DNA of 6,194 bases from Clostridia bacterium. Its GTDB lineage: Bacteria > Bacillota > Clostridia > Oscillospirales > CAG-272. The notes beneath the pieces were generated by a model. It did not search any database. It saw only the letters and a list, made by a program, of their open reading frames with translations, and had not been told where the DNA came from. The position numbers and the translations under genes were made by a program. Where the stretch lies: the NCBI GenBank assembly GCA_017407375.1, contig JAFQWT010000038.1, forward strand, positions 1 to 6,194. The letters run 5' to 3'. Shown here piece by piece: positions 1-5,172 of this stretch; the stretch's first letter is position 1; every line of letters begins with the position of its first letter.

Positions 1-1631
1 CCGTTCTGCACGAGGACGGTGGCCACAGGGCCGCGGCCGTGATCGAGGCGCGACTCAATGACGATGCCCTTGGCACGGCGGTTGGGGTTGGCCTTCAGCT
101 CCTTGACCTCGGCCACGAGGAGGACGTCCTCGAGAAGCGTGTCGATGCCCATGCCCGTCAGAGCGCTGACGGGGACGCACATCACGTCACCGCCCCACTC
201 CTCGGGGACCAGGTCGTACTTGGTCAGCTCCTGCATCACCTGGTCGGGGTTGGCCTGGGGCTTATCCATCTTGTTGATCGCAACGATAATGTCGATGCCC
301 GCGGCCTTGGCGTGGTTGATCGCCTCCACGGTCTGGGGCATAATGCCGTCATCGGCGGCAACGACGAGAATGGCAATGTCGGTGGCCTGCGCGCCTCTGG
401 CACGCATGGCGGTAAAGGCCTCGTGGCCGGGGGTGTCGAGGAAGGTGATCGGCTCGCCGTTCACCGTGACCTGATAGGCACCGATGGCCTGGGTGATGCC
501 GCCCGCTTCGCCGCTTGTCACGCTCGTGTGGCGGATGGCGTCAAGGAGGGAGGTCTTACCGTGGTCAACGTGACCCATTACGCAGACAACGGGCGTACGC
601 TTGATAAGACTCTCGGGGGCGTCCTCGGCCTCGTTGAAGAGGCGCTCCTCGATCGTGACGACCACCTCGCGCGTGGCGATGGCGCCCAGCTCGTCGGCAA
701 TGAGGTAGGCGGTGTCGTAGTCGATCGTCTGGTTGACCGAGGCCATCACGCCCATCATCATCAGGCGCTTGATGACCTCGCCGCTCGTCTTCTTGAGGCG
801 GGAGGCCAGCTCACCGACCGTGATCTCGTCGGGAATGGTGATCTCGAGCTGCTTCTTCTTGGCACGCTCAAACTGCTGCTTGCGGAGCTTCTCCTGGGCG
901 AGGCGCTCCTTCTCGCGGTTTTGCTTGCTGCCCGCGTTGCGGTTGTCCTGCTTCTTGAGCTTTTGGCGCTCCTGATGCATATCCGACTCGCGCGAGGAGT
1001 ATTTATCCAGCTTATCGTCATACTTCGAAAGGTGGACCGACGAGGTGCGCGTGTCCACCACGCTGGTGCGGGGGGCGGTGGCCGTGTAATCGGCAGCGCT
1101 CGTCACCGAGAAGCCACCCTCGGTGCGGGGGGCGGTCGGCATGGCGGGGCGCTCGCGGCGGTCGTTCTTCGCCTCGGGCTTTTTCGCCTCGGGCTTCTTC
1201 GTCTCGGCAAAGGGGGAGCGCCCCTCAAGACGGCTGAAGCGGTCGACGGGTGCCTGCTTTTGCGCGCCGGTATGGAAGGTGCGGGGCTTTTCGGGCTCCT
1301 TCGGCTTCTCGGGCGCCTTCGGCTCCTCCCTCACGGGGGCGGCGGGTGCCGGGACCTCAGCGGGGGCGGGCTCGGCGGCCTTCGGCTCCTCCTTGGCGGC
1401 CTCCTCGGGGCGGTCGCAGAGAATGCGCGCCTTGCCCGAGAGATAATCGTCAAGATTGTCGATCTGATTGGCCTCGGTCAGCACGTAGAGAAAGAGCGCA
1501 AACTCGCCCTCGCTCAAAGCACCTCCGCTCTTCTTTTCCAGTCCGTTGGCCTTCAGAAGGTCGAGGACGTCCTTCCCCTTCAGGGCGAAGTCCTTCGATA
1601 CCTGCGAAAGCTTAATAGTCTTTTCTGCCAT
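1..1631 (-). CDS. infB: Translation initiation factor IF-2, 3'-truncated by window edge
   Basis: IF2 is the GTPase that places initiator fMet-tRNA on the 30S subunit and promotes 50S joining. The first 543 residues are visible; the rest of domain II and the C-terminal fMet-tRNA-binding domain lie beyond the window. Order seen: an IF2_N-like helical segment (about 1-55, MAEKTIKLSQVSKDFAL), an Ala/Pro/Glu-rich linker (about 80-205) with a repeated KKPEA unit near 143-154, a highly charged Lys/Arg/Glu/Gln linker (about 215-261), a second IF2_N domain (about 262-325), then the G domain. G motifs are intact: G1 GHVDHGKT (353-360), G3 DTPGHEAF (399-406), G4 NKMDK (453-457) and G5 SALTG (489-493). 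The ATG lies 2 nt after the ylxQ stop, with a purine-rich GGGGAGCGGAATGG upstream, so it is probably translationally coupled. It is the last visible gene of the rimP operon. The identification is certain; only the end is missing. Confidence 0.98.
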   Translation of the reverse strand, partial: MAEKTIKLSQVSKDFALKGKDVLDLLKANGLEKKSGGALSEGEFALFLYVLTEANQIDNLDDYLSGKARILCDRPEEAAKEEPKAAEPAPAEVPAPAAPVREEPKAPEKPKEPEKPRTFHTGAQKQAPVDRFSRLEGRSPFAETKKPEAKKPEAKNDRRERPAMPTAPRTEGGFSVTSAADYTATAPRTSVVDTRTSSVHLSKYDDKLDKYSSRESDMHQERQKLKKQDNRNAGSKQNREKERLAQEKLRKQQFERAKKKQLEITIPDEITVGELASRLKKTSGEVIKRLMMMGVMASVNQTIDYDTAYLIADELGAIATREVVVTIEERLFNEAEDAPESLIKRTPVVCVMGHVDHGKTSLLDAIRHTSVTSGEAGGITQAIGAYQVTVNGEPITFLDTPGHEAFTAMRARGAQATDIAILVVAADDGIMPQTVEAINHAKAAGIDIIVAINKMDKPQANPDQVMQELTKYDLVPEEWGGDVMCVPVSALTGMGIDTLLEDVLLVAEVKELKANPNRRAKGIVIESRLDHGRGPVATVLVQN

Positions 1632-1633
1632 AA

Positions 1634-1996
1634 TTATTCCATTCCGCTCCCCTTGGTCCTTGGAGCGTCCTTTCCTGACGATTTTAAGAGCTCACCCGCA
1701 ATGCCCGCATCCAAGATGCCAAGGGCCGCCACGGGGGCGTCCTTGCCAACGGCGTGGGCCAGCGCCTCCTTCGTGTAGGGGACGCTCAGCAGAGGAACCT
1801 TATAGAAGTTGCATTTGGTGGTCAGCTTTTTGGCGGAGCCGGCCGAGACGTCCGCCGCGACCAGCACAAGGGCGGGGAGCTTCCCCGCACGCATGGCGGT
1901 ACCGATGAGCGGCGCCCCGATGACGACGCGCCCGGCGCGGCGGCAAAGACCCACCAGCCCTAAAAAACGGTCGGGCCCCGTTGCCTTATCACTCAC
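1634..1996 (-). CDS. ylxQ: L7Ae/L30e-family K-turn RNA-binding protein YlxQ
   Basis: This is a small RNA-binding protein of the ribosomal L7Ae/L30e/S12e/Gadd45 family. Homologues between rnpM and infB in Bacillota are called YlxQ (also RplGA), and bacterial members bind kink-turn RNA. At 120 residues it is slightly longer than usual because of a polar C-terminal tail (about 104-120). Family features seen are the N-terminal helix FLGLVGLCRRAGRVVIG (11-27), the hydrophobic strand LVLVAADVSAGSAKK (43-57), KCNFYKVPLL (61-70) and LAHAVGKDAPVAALGI (79-94). The start is a GTG that overlaps the rnpM gene by 8 nt, supported by a GGAGGGAG Shine-Dalgarno site inside the rnpM coding sequence. No ATG gives a full-length domain. 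The tight packing suggests coupling with rnpM and infB. The cellular target RNA is not shown by sequence. Confidence 0.93.
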   Translation of the reverse strand: MSDKATGPDRFLGLVGLCRRAGRVVIGAPLIGTAMRAGKLPALVLVAADVSAGSAKKLTTKCNFYKVPLLSVPYTKEALAHAVGKDAPVAALGILDAGIAGELLKSSGKDAPRTKGSGME

Positions 1997-2258
1997 GGCT
2001 CAGCGCTCCCTCCAGGGCGGCGTAGATCTCCGCGGGGATCGCTACCTCCAGCGCCTGCTCGATGCGGCGGCTCTTCTGTGCGCGGCGGAGGCACTCGGCG
2101 CTTTGGCAGAGGTAAGCCCCCCGCCCGGCGGCCTTGCCCGTGCGATCGAGGGAGATCACACCCTCGGGAGAGCGCACCACGCGGATGAGCGCCGATTTCG
2201 GGAAATGCTCACCGCAGCCCGTGCAGCGGCGTGTGGGGATCTTTTTGACGGTGGCCAT
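1989..2258 (-). CDS. rnpM: YlxR-family RNase P modulator RnpM
   Basis: This is an 89-residue protein of the YlxR (DUF448) family, renamed RnpM in Bacillus subtilis, where it is reported to bind RNase P and lower its activity in tRNA maturation. The family signature is complete: RRCTGCGEHFPKSALIRVVR (10-29), PEGVISLDRTGKAAGRGAYL (31-50), and CLRRAQKSRRIEQAL (56-70). Cysteines 12, 15, 51 and 56 form two pairs that could hold a metal, which is inference only. The ATG is preceded by AAGGGGGTG about 4 nt upstream. The gene sits 27 nt after nusA and overlaps the GTG start of ylxQ by 8 nt, the standard order in Bacillota. Assignment is firm; the regulatory role is taken from B. subtilis. Confidence 0.95.
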   Translation of the reverse strand: MATVKKIPTRRCTGCGEHFPKSALIRVVRSPEGVISLDRTGKAAGRGAYLCQSAECLRRAQKSRRIEQALEVAIPAEIYAALEGALSRE

Positions 2259-2285
2259 ACGGCACCCCCTTCTTGAAAACTCGGC

Positions 2286-3332
2286 TTACGCCTTGATGTC
2301 GATCTTAAGACCGGTGAGTCGGGCCGCCAGCTTCGCGTTCTGGCCCTCCTTACCGATGGCCAGCGACAGCTGCTCGGGCGCCACGCGGACGCGGCAGGTG
2401 CGCTCCCCCTCCACCTCGACCGAAAGGACCTTGGCAGGCGAGAGGGCCTCGGCTACGTACACGGCGGGGTCGTCGCTGTAATGCACAACGTCGATCTTCT
2501 CGCCCGAAAGCTCGGCAAGGATCGGGGCGATACGCATCCCGCTCTTACCGATGCACGCGCCAACGGGGTCAACGTTCGGGTCGTTGCTGTAGACCGCGAC
2601 CTTGCTGCGCGAGCCGGCCTCACGCGAGACGCTCTTGACCTCAACAACGCCCGAGGCGCACTCGGGGATCTCCAGCTCAAAGAGGCGGCGGAGCAGCGAG
2701 GGGTGCGAGCGCGAGATCGAGACCAGCGGCCCGCGGGACTCGCCCGAGTGGACCTCGGTGAGGACGACCTTCACGCGGTCACCGACCTCGTAGGTCTCGC
2801 CGGGGATCTGCTCGGCTACGGGCAGGGTCGCAAAGCCCGTGCCCATCGAGAGGATGACGTTGCCGTTCTCGGGATCGATCTTATCGACCGTGGCGGTGAT
2901 GACCGACTCCTTCTTGCTCTCGTATTCCTTGACCATATTGCTGCGCTCGGCCTCGCGGATGCCCTGAATGATCATCTGGCGTGCGGTGGCGGCGGACAGA
3001 CGGCGGAAGGTCTTGGGGTTCATCTCCATCTCAATGATCGCACCGACCTTGGTGGAGCGGCCCTTGGCCTTCTTCTCGGCCTTGGCGGTGAGCGCCTGCT
3101 CCTGCGTCATCTCGCAGGTGGGGTCGGTCACCTCGTCCACAATGGTCATCAGGCGAATGACCTTGAGGTCCTTCTTCACGGGGTCCAGCACGATGCGCAC
3201 GTTGGCGCTGGCGCCGACCTCACGGCGGAAGGCGCCGGTCAGCGCGGCCTCCACCTTCTCAAGGACGTACTCCTTGGCAATGCCCCTCTCTCTTTCGAGG
3301 GCATCGAGGGCGTTGAAAAATTCAGTATTCAT
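2286..3332 (-). CDS. nusA: Transcription termination/antitermination factor NusA
   Basis: NusA binds RNA polymerase and nascent RNA. It stimulates pausing and hairpin-dependent termination, and takes part in rRNA antitermination. The 348-residue protein has the short Bacillota layout without the C-terminal acidic repeats found in Escherichia coli. It has an RNA polymerase-binding N-terminal domain (about 1-125, including FFNALDALERERGIAKEYV), an S1 domain (about 135-205), KH1 with the loop IGKSG (261-265), and KH2 with IGKEG (326-330). The C-terminus ends just after KH2 at LTGLKIDIKA. The ATG at 3332 is the only start available in frame before an upstream TAG. No good Shine-Dalgarno site lies within normal distance; the nearest, AAAGGA, is 25 nt away across a small palindrome. 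It is the second gene of the operon, 48 nt after rimP. The function call is very safe. Confidence 0.98.
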   Translation of the reverse strand: MNTEFFNALDALERERGIAKEYVLEKVEAALTGAFRREVGASANVRIVLDPVKKDLKVIRLMTIVDEVTDPTCEMTQEQALTAKAEKKAKGRSTKVGAIIEMEMNPKTFRRLSAATARQMIIQGIREAERSNMVKEYESKKESVITATVDKIDPENGNVILSMGTGFATLPVAEQIPGETYEVGDRVKVVLTEVHSGESRGPLVSISRSHPSLLRRLFELEIPECASGVVEVKSVSREAGSRSKVAVYSNDPNVDPVGACIGKSGMRIAPILAELSGEKIDVVHYSDDPAVYVAEALSPAKVLSVEVEGERTCRVRVAPEQLSLAIGKEGQNAKLAARLTGLKIDIKA

Positions 3333-3358
3333 GGCTCGATCGCTGACAGTGTCAGCAT
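3329..3358 (-). CDS. Possible 9-codon upstream ORF overlapping the nusA start
   Basis: A short reading frame, MLTLSAIEP then TGA, ends exactly on the nusA start as ATGA (positions 3332 to 3329). This is a classic stop-start overlap that could couple translation. Against it, the AAAGGA Shine-Dalgarno sequence directly abuts its ATG (no proper spacer), which normally prevents initiation there. Its codons also coincide with the palindrome described separately. The overlap is seen in the sequence; translation is speculative, and chance is a fair explanation. Confidence 0.15.
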   Translation of the reverse strand: MLTLSAIEP

Positions 3359-3363
3359 CCTTT
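3333..3363 (-). promoter_or_regulatory. nusA ribosome binding site split by a palindromic hairpin
   Basis: AAAGGA (3363-3358) is the only good Shine-Dalgarno sequence before nusA but is 25 nt from its ATG. The interval contains the perfect 15-nt palindrome GCTGACACTGTCAGC (3356-3342), which as RNA folds into a 6-bp stem with an ACU loop. With the hairpin folded, the apparent Shine-Dalgarno to ATG distance falls to about 10 nt, close to optimal. The inference is that the hairpin bridges the spacer, or that its folding tunes nusA translation. There is no U-tract after it, so it is not a terminator. A DNA operator is the other possibility. Confidence 0.5.
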
Positions 3364-3380
3364 CTTCGGGATAGTCCCTA

Positions 3381-3833
3381 TTAATCAAAGTAAACCGTCT
3401 TAATGCGGGAAACGGCGCTCCGCGGGAGGCGGCGCTCCCCGTCAAGGACCAGGTCCCCGTCCTCCAGCGCGGTCAGCGTGCCGCGCAGCGACTTCTGCCC
3501 GTCAACGGCGGCAAACAGGCGCAGCTCCACGCGCTCCCCAAGCGACGCCCGCAGGTGCGCCTCGGTACGGAGCACGCGCTCCACCCCGGGGGAGGAAACG
3601 TTCAGGATGTACGCCCCCTCGATGGGGTCGGCCTCGTCAAGGACGGGGTCAATGGCGCGGTGGACGCGCTCACAGTCGTCGATCGTGATGCCCGCGGGGG
3701 AGTCGATCGTCACGGTCAGGTGCCAGTCGGCGCCCTCCTTGGCGTACTCCACGTCCCACAGCATATACCCAAGCCCCTCAACGGTCGAGGAGAGAAGGGC
3801 GGCGACGGCTTCGGCAACGTTTTGCTTTTTCAT
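3381..3833 (-). CDS. rimP: Ribosome maturation factor RimP
   Basis: RimP binds the free 30S subunit and assists late assembly of its head region. It acts in the cytoplasm and is encoded just before nusA in most bacteria. The 150-residue protein has normal length. Its alpha/beta N-terminal domain (about 1-85) carries the strongly conserved IDSPAGITIDDCERVHRAID (43-62), VLDEADPIEGAYILNVSSPG (64-83) and VERVLR (84-89). The C-terminal SH3-like barrel (about 90-150) contains the short strands around GERVELRLF and LRGTLTAL. I chose the ATG at 3833 because GGAGG lies 4 nt upstream. The frame stays open to a GTG at 3878, but that extension runs through the leader hairpin and adds residues not expected in the family. 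First gene of the operon and preceded by its promoter. Confidence 0.96.
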   Translation of the reverse strand: MKKQNVAEAVAALLSSTVEGLGYMLWDVEYAKEGADWHLTVTIDSPAGITIDDCERVHRAIDPVLDEADPIEGAYILNVSSPGVERVLRTEAHLRASLGERVELRLFAAVDGQKSLRGTLTALEDGDLVLDGERRLPRSAVSRIKTVYFD

Positions 3834-3846
3834 ACAGCCTCCGTTC

Positions 3847-3878
3847 AAAAAGTAAGAGTGGGTAGCACCCACTCTCAC
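3847..3878 (-). terminator. Leader hairpin with short U-tract before rimP, candidate attenuator
   Basis: The leader RNA between promoter and rimP can fold into a 12-bp stem: 5' arm GTGAGAGTGGGT (3878-3867), loop GCT (3866-3864), 3' arm ACCCACTCTTAC (3863-3852), with one G-U pair. It is followed at once by five U (3851-3847) and then GAACGGAGG, the rimP ribosome binding site. This is the shape of an intrinsic terminator with a short, weak U-tract. No competing antiterminator pairing is obvious. From memory, B. subtilis nusA is autoregulated by NusA-stimulated termination in its leader, so the same role is inferred here. It could instead be only a 5' stabilising hairpin. Confidence 0.65.
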
Positions 3879-3897
3879 ATCCTATCATACTGCGTAT

Positions 3898-3926
3898 AGT
3901 ATAGCAGAACTTTTCCTAAAATACAA
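3898..3926 (-). promoter_or_regulatory. Sigma-A promoter of the rimP-nusA-infB operon
   Basis: The -35 box TTGTAT (3926-3921) and -10 box TATACT (3903-3898) are separated by exactly 17 nt, and TGC immediately before the -10 gives an extended -10 motif. Transcription would start near 3891, about 57 nt before the rimP ATG, placing the 12-bp leader hairpin wholly inside the 5' untranslated RNA. A weaker overlapping pair, TTGACT (3948-3943) and TGTATT (3925-3920), also has a 17-nt spacer but lacks the important second-position A of the -10. The region between coaW and rimP is AT-rich, unlike the surrounding genes, as expected for a promoter. Confidence 0.75.
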
Positions 3927-3956
3927 TACCTTTTCTAAAAAAAGTCAAAATTTTTA

Positions 3957-4787
3957 TTATCCGCACAGCGCGGTGCCGATCACGGTGGCAAACTGCGCCT
4001 TGTCGGGAATGATGAAATTCACGCCGAAGATCTCGGAAAGCGTCGGGAACAGCTTGGCGGCGTACGGGGTCACGGCCAAATTGCCCGTCAGCACCACGTC
4101 GGAAACGCCGCGGCCGCGCGCCGCAAAGATCGCCACCATCGCGATCGTCTCATACACCATATTGAAAAGACCGATCGCCAGGTCGGGCTTGCTTGCCATA
4201 TCGCTGAGCTTGCCAAAGTTGGCCGCCGTCAGCTCGGCGGGCATCGTCTCAATGGGGGCGGTCTTGGCAAAATCCCCAATGCGCAGGTCCACGTTCCGCA
4301 GGTCTCCCTCCTCGGCCAAAAGGCCGAGATGCTCGAGAGACTCAATGCCCAGCATCCTCTTGGCAAGGCCGGTCAGCGTGCCGCCGCCAACGCCCGTACC
4401 ACCGAGGTACTCCATCTCGTGCCCCTTTTCGGCGTATACGATGGCCGTGCCGGTGCCCATGCTGACGGTGATCGCCCGCTCAAGGCCCGAGAGGTAGAGG
4501 CCGCCAAGGCCCGTCCCGCGGAACTCGCGCACGCTCTCACACGGCAGGTCGTAGATCGGCTTGGCAAGGAAGGAGGCGCCAACGCCCGTGGTCATCACCT
4601 TTTCAATGGCCGAGAGGGGCAGGTCGTTCTCGGCCAAAAACTTGCCAAACGCGCCGTACATGGAGGTCAGGGGGTCAGCCGCCGAGACCAAAAGGGGAGA
4701 GAGCAGCCGCCGCCCGCCGTCCTTCTTTTGGAAGCCGACGATCTTCGTGGTGCTACCTCCGATATCAATACCAATGACAACGCCCAT
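3957..4787 (-). CDS. coaW: Type II pantothenate kinase
   Basis: This enzyme phosphorylates pantothenate with ATP, the first committed step of coenzyme A synthesis. It belongs to the type II (eukaryote-like, CoaW) family of the ASKHA acyl fold, which in Staphylococcus aureus is not inhibited by CoA. The 276-residue protein has typical length. Motifs seen are the N-terminal phosphate loop GIDIGGSTTKIV (6-17), TTGVGASF (66-73), the acidic stretch CESVREF (83-89) where the catalytic glutamate is expected, VSMGTGTAIV (108-117), the glycine-rich GGTGVGGGTLTGLAKRMLG (129-147), and LTGNLAVTPYAAKLF (233-247). GGAGGG about 8 nt before the ATG supports the start. It has its own promoter. No clear terminator follows its TAA, so read-through into the rimP leader is possible. 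It is not functionally tied to the downstream operon. Confidence 0.93.
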   Translation of the reverse strand: MGVVIGIDIGGSTTKIVGFQKKDGGRRLLSPLLVSAADPLTSMYGAFGKFLAENDLPLSAIEKVMTTGVGASFLAKPIYDLPCESVREFRGTGLGGLYLSGLERAITVSMGTGTAIVYAEKGHEMEYLGGTGVGGGTLTGLAKRMLGIESLEHLGLLAEEGDLRNVDLRIGDFAKTAPIETMPAELTAANFGKLSDMASKPDLAIGLFNMVYETIAMVAIFAARGRGVSDVVLTGNLAVTPYAAKLFPTLSEIFGVNFIIPDKAQFATVIGTALCG

Positions 4788-4814
4788 TGCGCGCCCTCCT
4801 CGGGTTTTTTCTTT

Positions 4815-4843
4815 ATTCTACCATAGGATACGGAAAAATGCAA
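4815..4843 (-). promoter_or_regulatory. Sigma-A promoter of coaW
   Basis: TTGCAT (4843-4838) and TAGAAT (4820-4815) lie 17 nt apart on the minus strand, both close to consensus. Transcription would start near 4808, giving a leader of about 20 nt that contains the GGAGGG ribosome binding site. This makes coaW an independent transcription unit rather than part of a trmO operon. The short leader leaves no space for a riboswitch. Confidence 0.7.
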
Positions 4844-4854
4844 GGAAAATGCAT

Positions 4855-4895
4855 AAAAAACCCGTGGGAGGGGCATTCTTTAAGCAAAGCCCACG
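4855..4895 (-). terminator. Possible bulged terminator upstream of coaW
   Basis: On the minus strand CGTGGG (4895-4890) plus CTTT (4889-4886) pairs with AAAG (4881-4878) plus CCCACG (4868-4863), closing a GCTT loop. A 9-nt bulge, AATGCCCCT, sits on the 3' side. GG and six T follow (4862-4855). It could end transcripts coming from trmO before the coaW promoter, whose -35 box begins 12 nt further on. The large bulge makes it a weak call; on the plus strand the same pairing sits upstream of the small ORF. Confidence 0.35.
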
Positions 4896-4921
4896 TGGCT
4901 AAACGGAAAGGAAAAAAGAAA

Positions 4922-5059
4922 ATGAGTGACGTGAAGAATCAGAATAACCAGAAGAATCAGAACCAGCAGAACCAGAATAACCAGCAGAACAACAACCAGC
5001 AGAAGAATCAGAACCAGCAGAACGGAAAGAACGAGAAAAACTCCAAGGAAGACAACTGA
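4922..5059 (+). CDS. 45-residue Asn/Gln-rich microprotein, function unknown
   Basis: I do not recognise this gene. It encodes a short hydrophilic protein starting MSDVKNQNNQKNQ and ending NEKNSKEDN. Asn, Gln and Lys dominate; there are no hydrophobic residues after Val4, no Cys and no membrane segment, so it should be disordered and cytosolic. The eight-residue unit QKNQNQQN occurs twice (10-17 and 27-34). AAAGGA (4907-4912) sits about 9 nt before the ATG. The stop TGA is followed 17 nt later by a very strong plus-strand terminator, which argues that this strand is transcribed as a short independent unit. I see no convincing promoter upstream. It is the only plus-strand gene here, between divergently placed trmO and coaW. 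Alternatives are a small regulatory RNA with a chance open frame, or a stress- or spore-related small protein. Function cannot be given. Confidence 0.6.
   Translation: MSDVKNQNNQKNQNQQNQNNQQNNNQQKNQNQQNGKNEKNSKEDN
4949..5023 (+). repeat. 24-nt direct repeat inside the Asn/Gln-rich ORF
   Basis: Two identical 24-nt copies at 4949-4972 and 5000-5023, offset by 51 nt, both begin CAGAAGAATCAG and both encode QKNQNQQN in frame. A shorter related piece, AAGAATCAGAA, occurs a third time near 4934. The identity at the DNA level and the whole-codon offset suggest growth of the ORF by slippage or internal duplication. Confidence 0.85.
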
Positions 5060-5076
5060 GCCGCTTTGCCCATCGC

Positions 5077-5123
5077 AGAAATAGGCAGGAACCGCACAGC
5101 GTTCCTGCCTATTTCTTGTTTTT
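5077..5123 (+). terminator. Strong intrinsic terminator after the small ORF
   Basis: A perfect 16-bp stem has its 5' arm AGAAATAGGCAGGAAC at 5077-5092, an 8-nt loop CGCACAGC, and its 3' arm GTTCCTGCCTATTTCT at 5101-5116. It is followed by TTGTTTTT on the plus strand. On the minus strand the stem is followed by GCGATGGG, with no U-tract, so it is directional and serves the plus-strand small ORF rather than trmO. Confidence 0.9.
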
Positions 5124-5172
5124 AGCAAAGTAAGATTTACAAAAACCGCGCTTTGACGCTTGCCGCCGCTCC

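Noticed and set aside
39..1778. 579-residue open frame on the plus strand
   Set aside because: It is antisense to infB, whose GTPase motifs are intact. The protein is a low-complexity Leu/Gly/Arg/Asp mix caused by GC-biased codons of the true gene, with no recognisable domain.
3342..3356. Palindrome before nusA as a transcription terminator or promoter operator
   Set aside because: There is no U-tract after it and no promoter motif around it. An RNA-level effect on nusA translation fits better, although protein binding cannot be excluded.
2481..3374. 297-residue open frame on the plus strand
   Set aside because: It mirrors nusA, with Leu/Gly/Asp-rich composition and no domain. It is a codon-bias shadow.
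3834..3878. N-terminal extension of RimP from a GTG at 3878
   Set aside because: It would translate through the leader hairpin, lacks a well-spaced Shine-Dalgarno site, and adds residues before the family N-terminus. The ATG at 3833 has GGAGG.
3847..3898. Riboswitch or kink-turn target of YlxQ in the rimP leader
   Set aside because: The leader is only about 57 nt with one simple hairpin. I could not find a convincing kink-turn (paired GA steps beside a 3-nt bulge).
5124..5172. Possible trmO terminator on the minus strand before TTTTTG
   Set aside because: The only pairing near the T-run is GCG with CGC, three base pairs, too weak to call.
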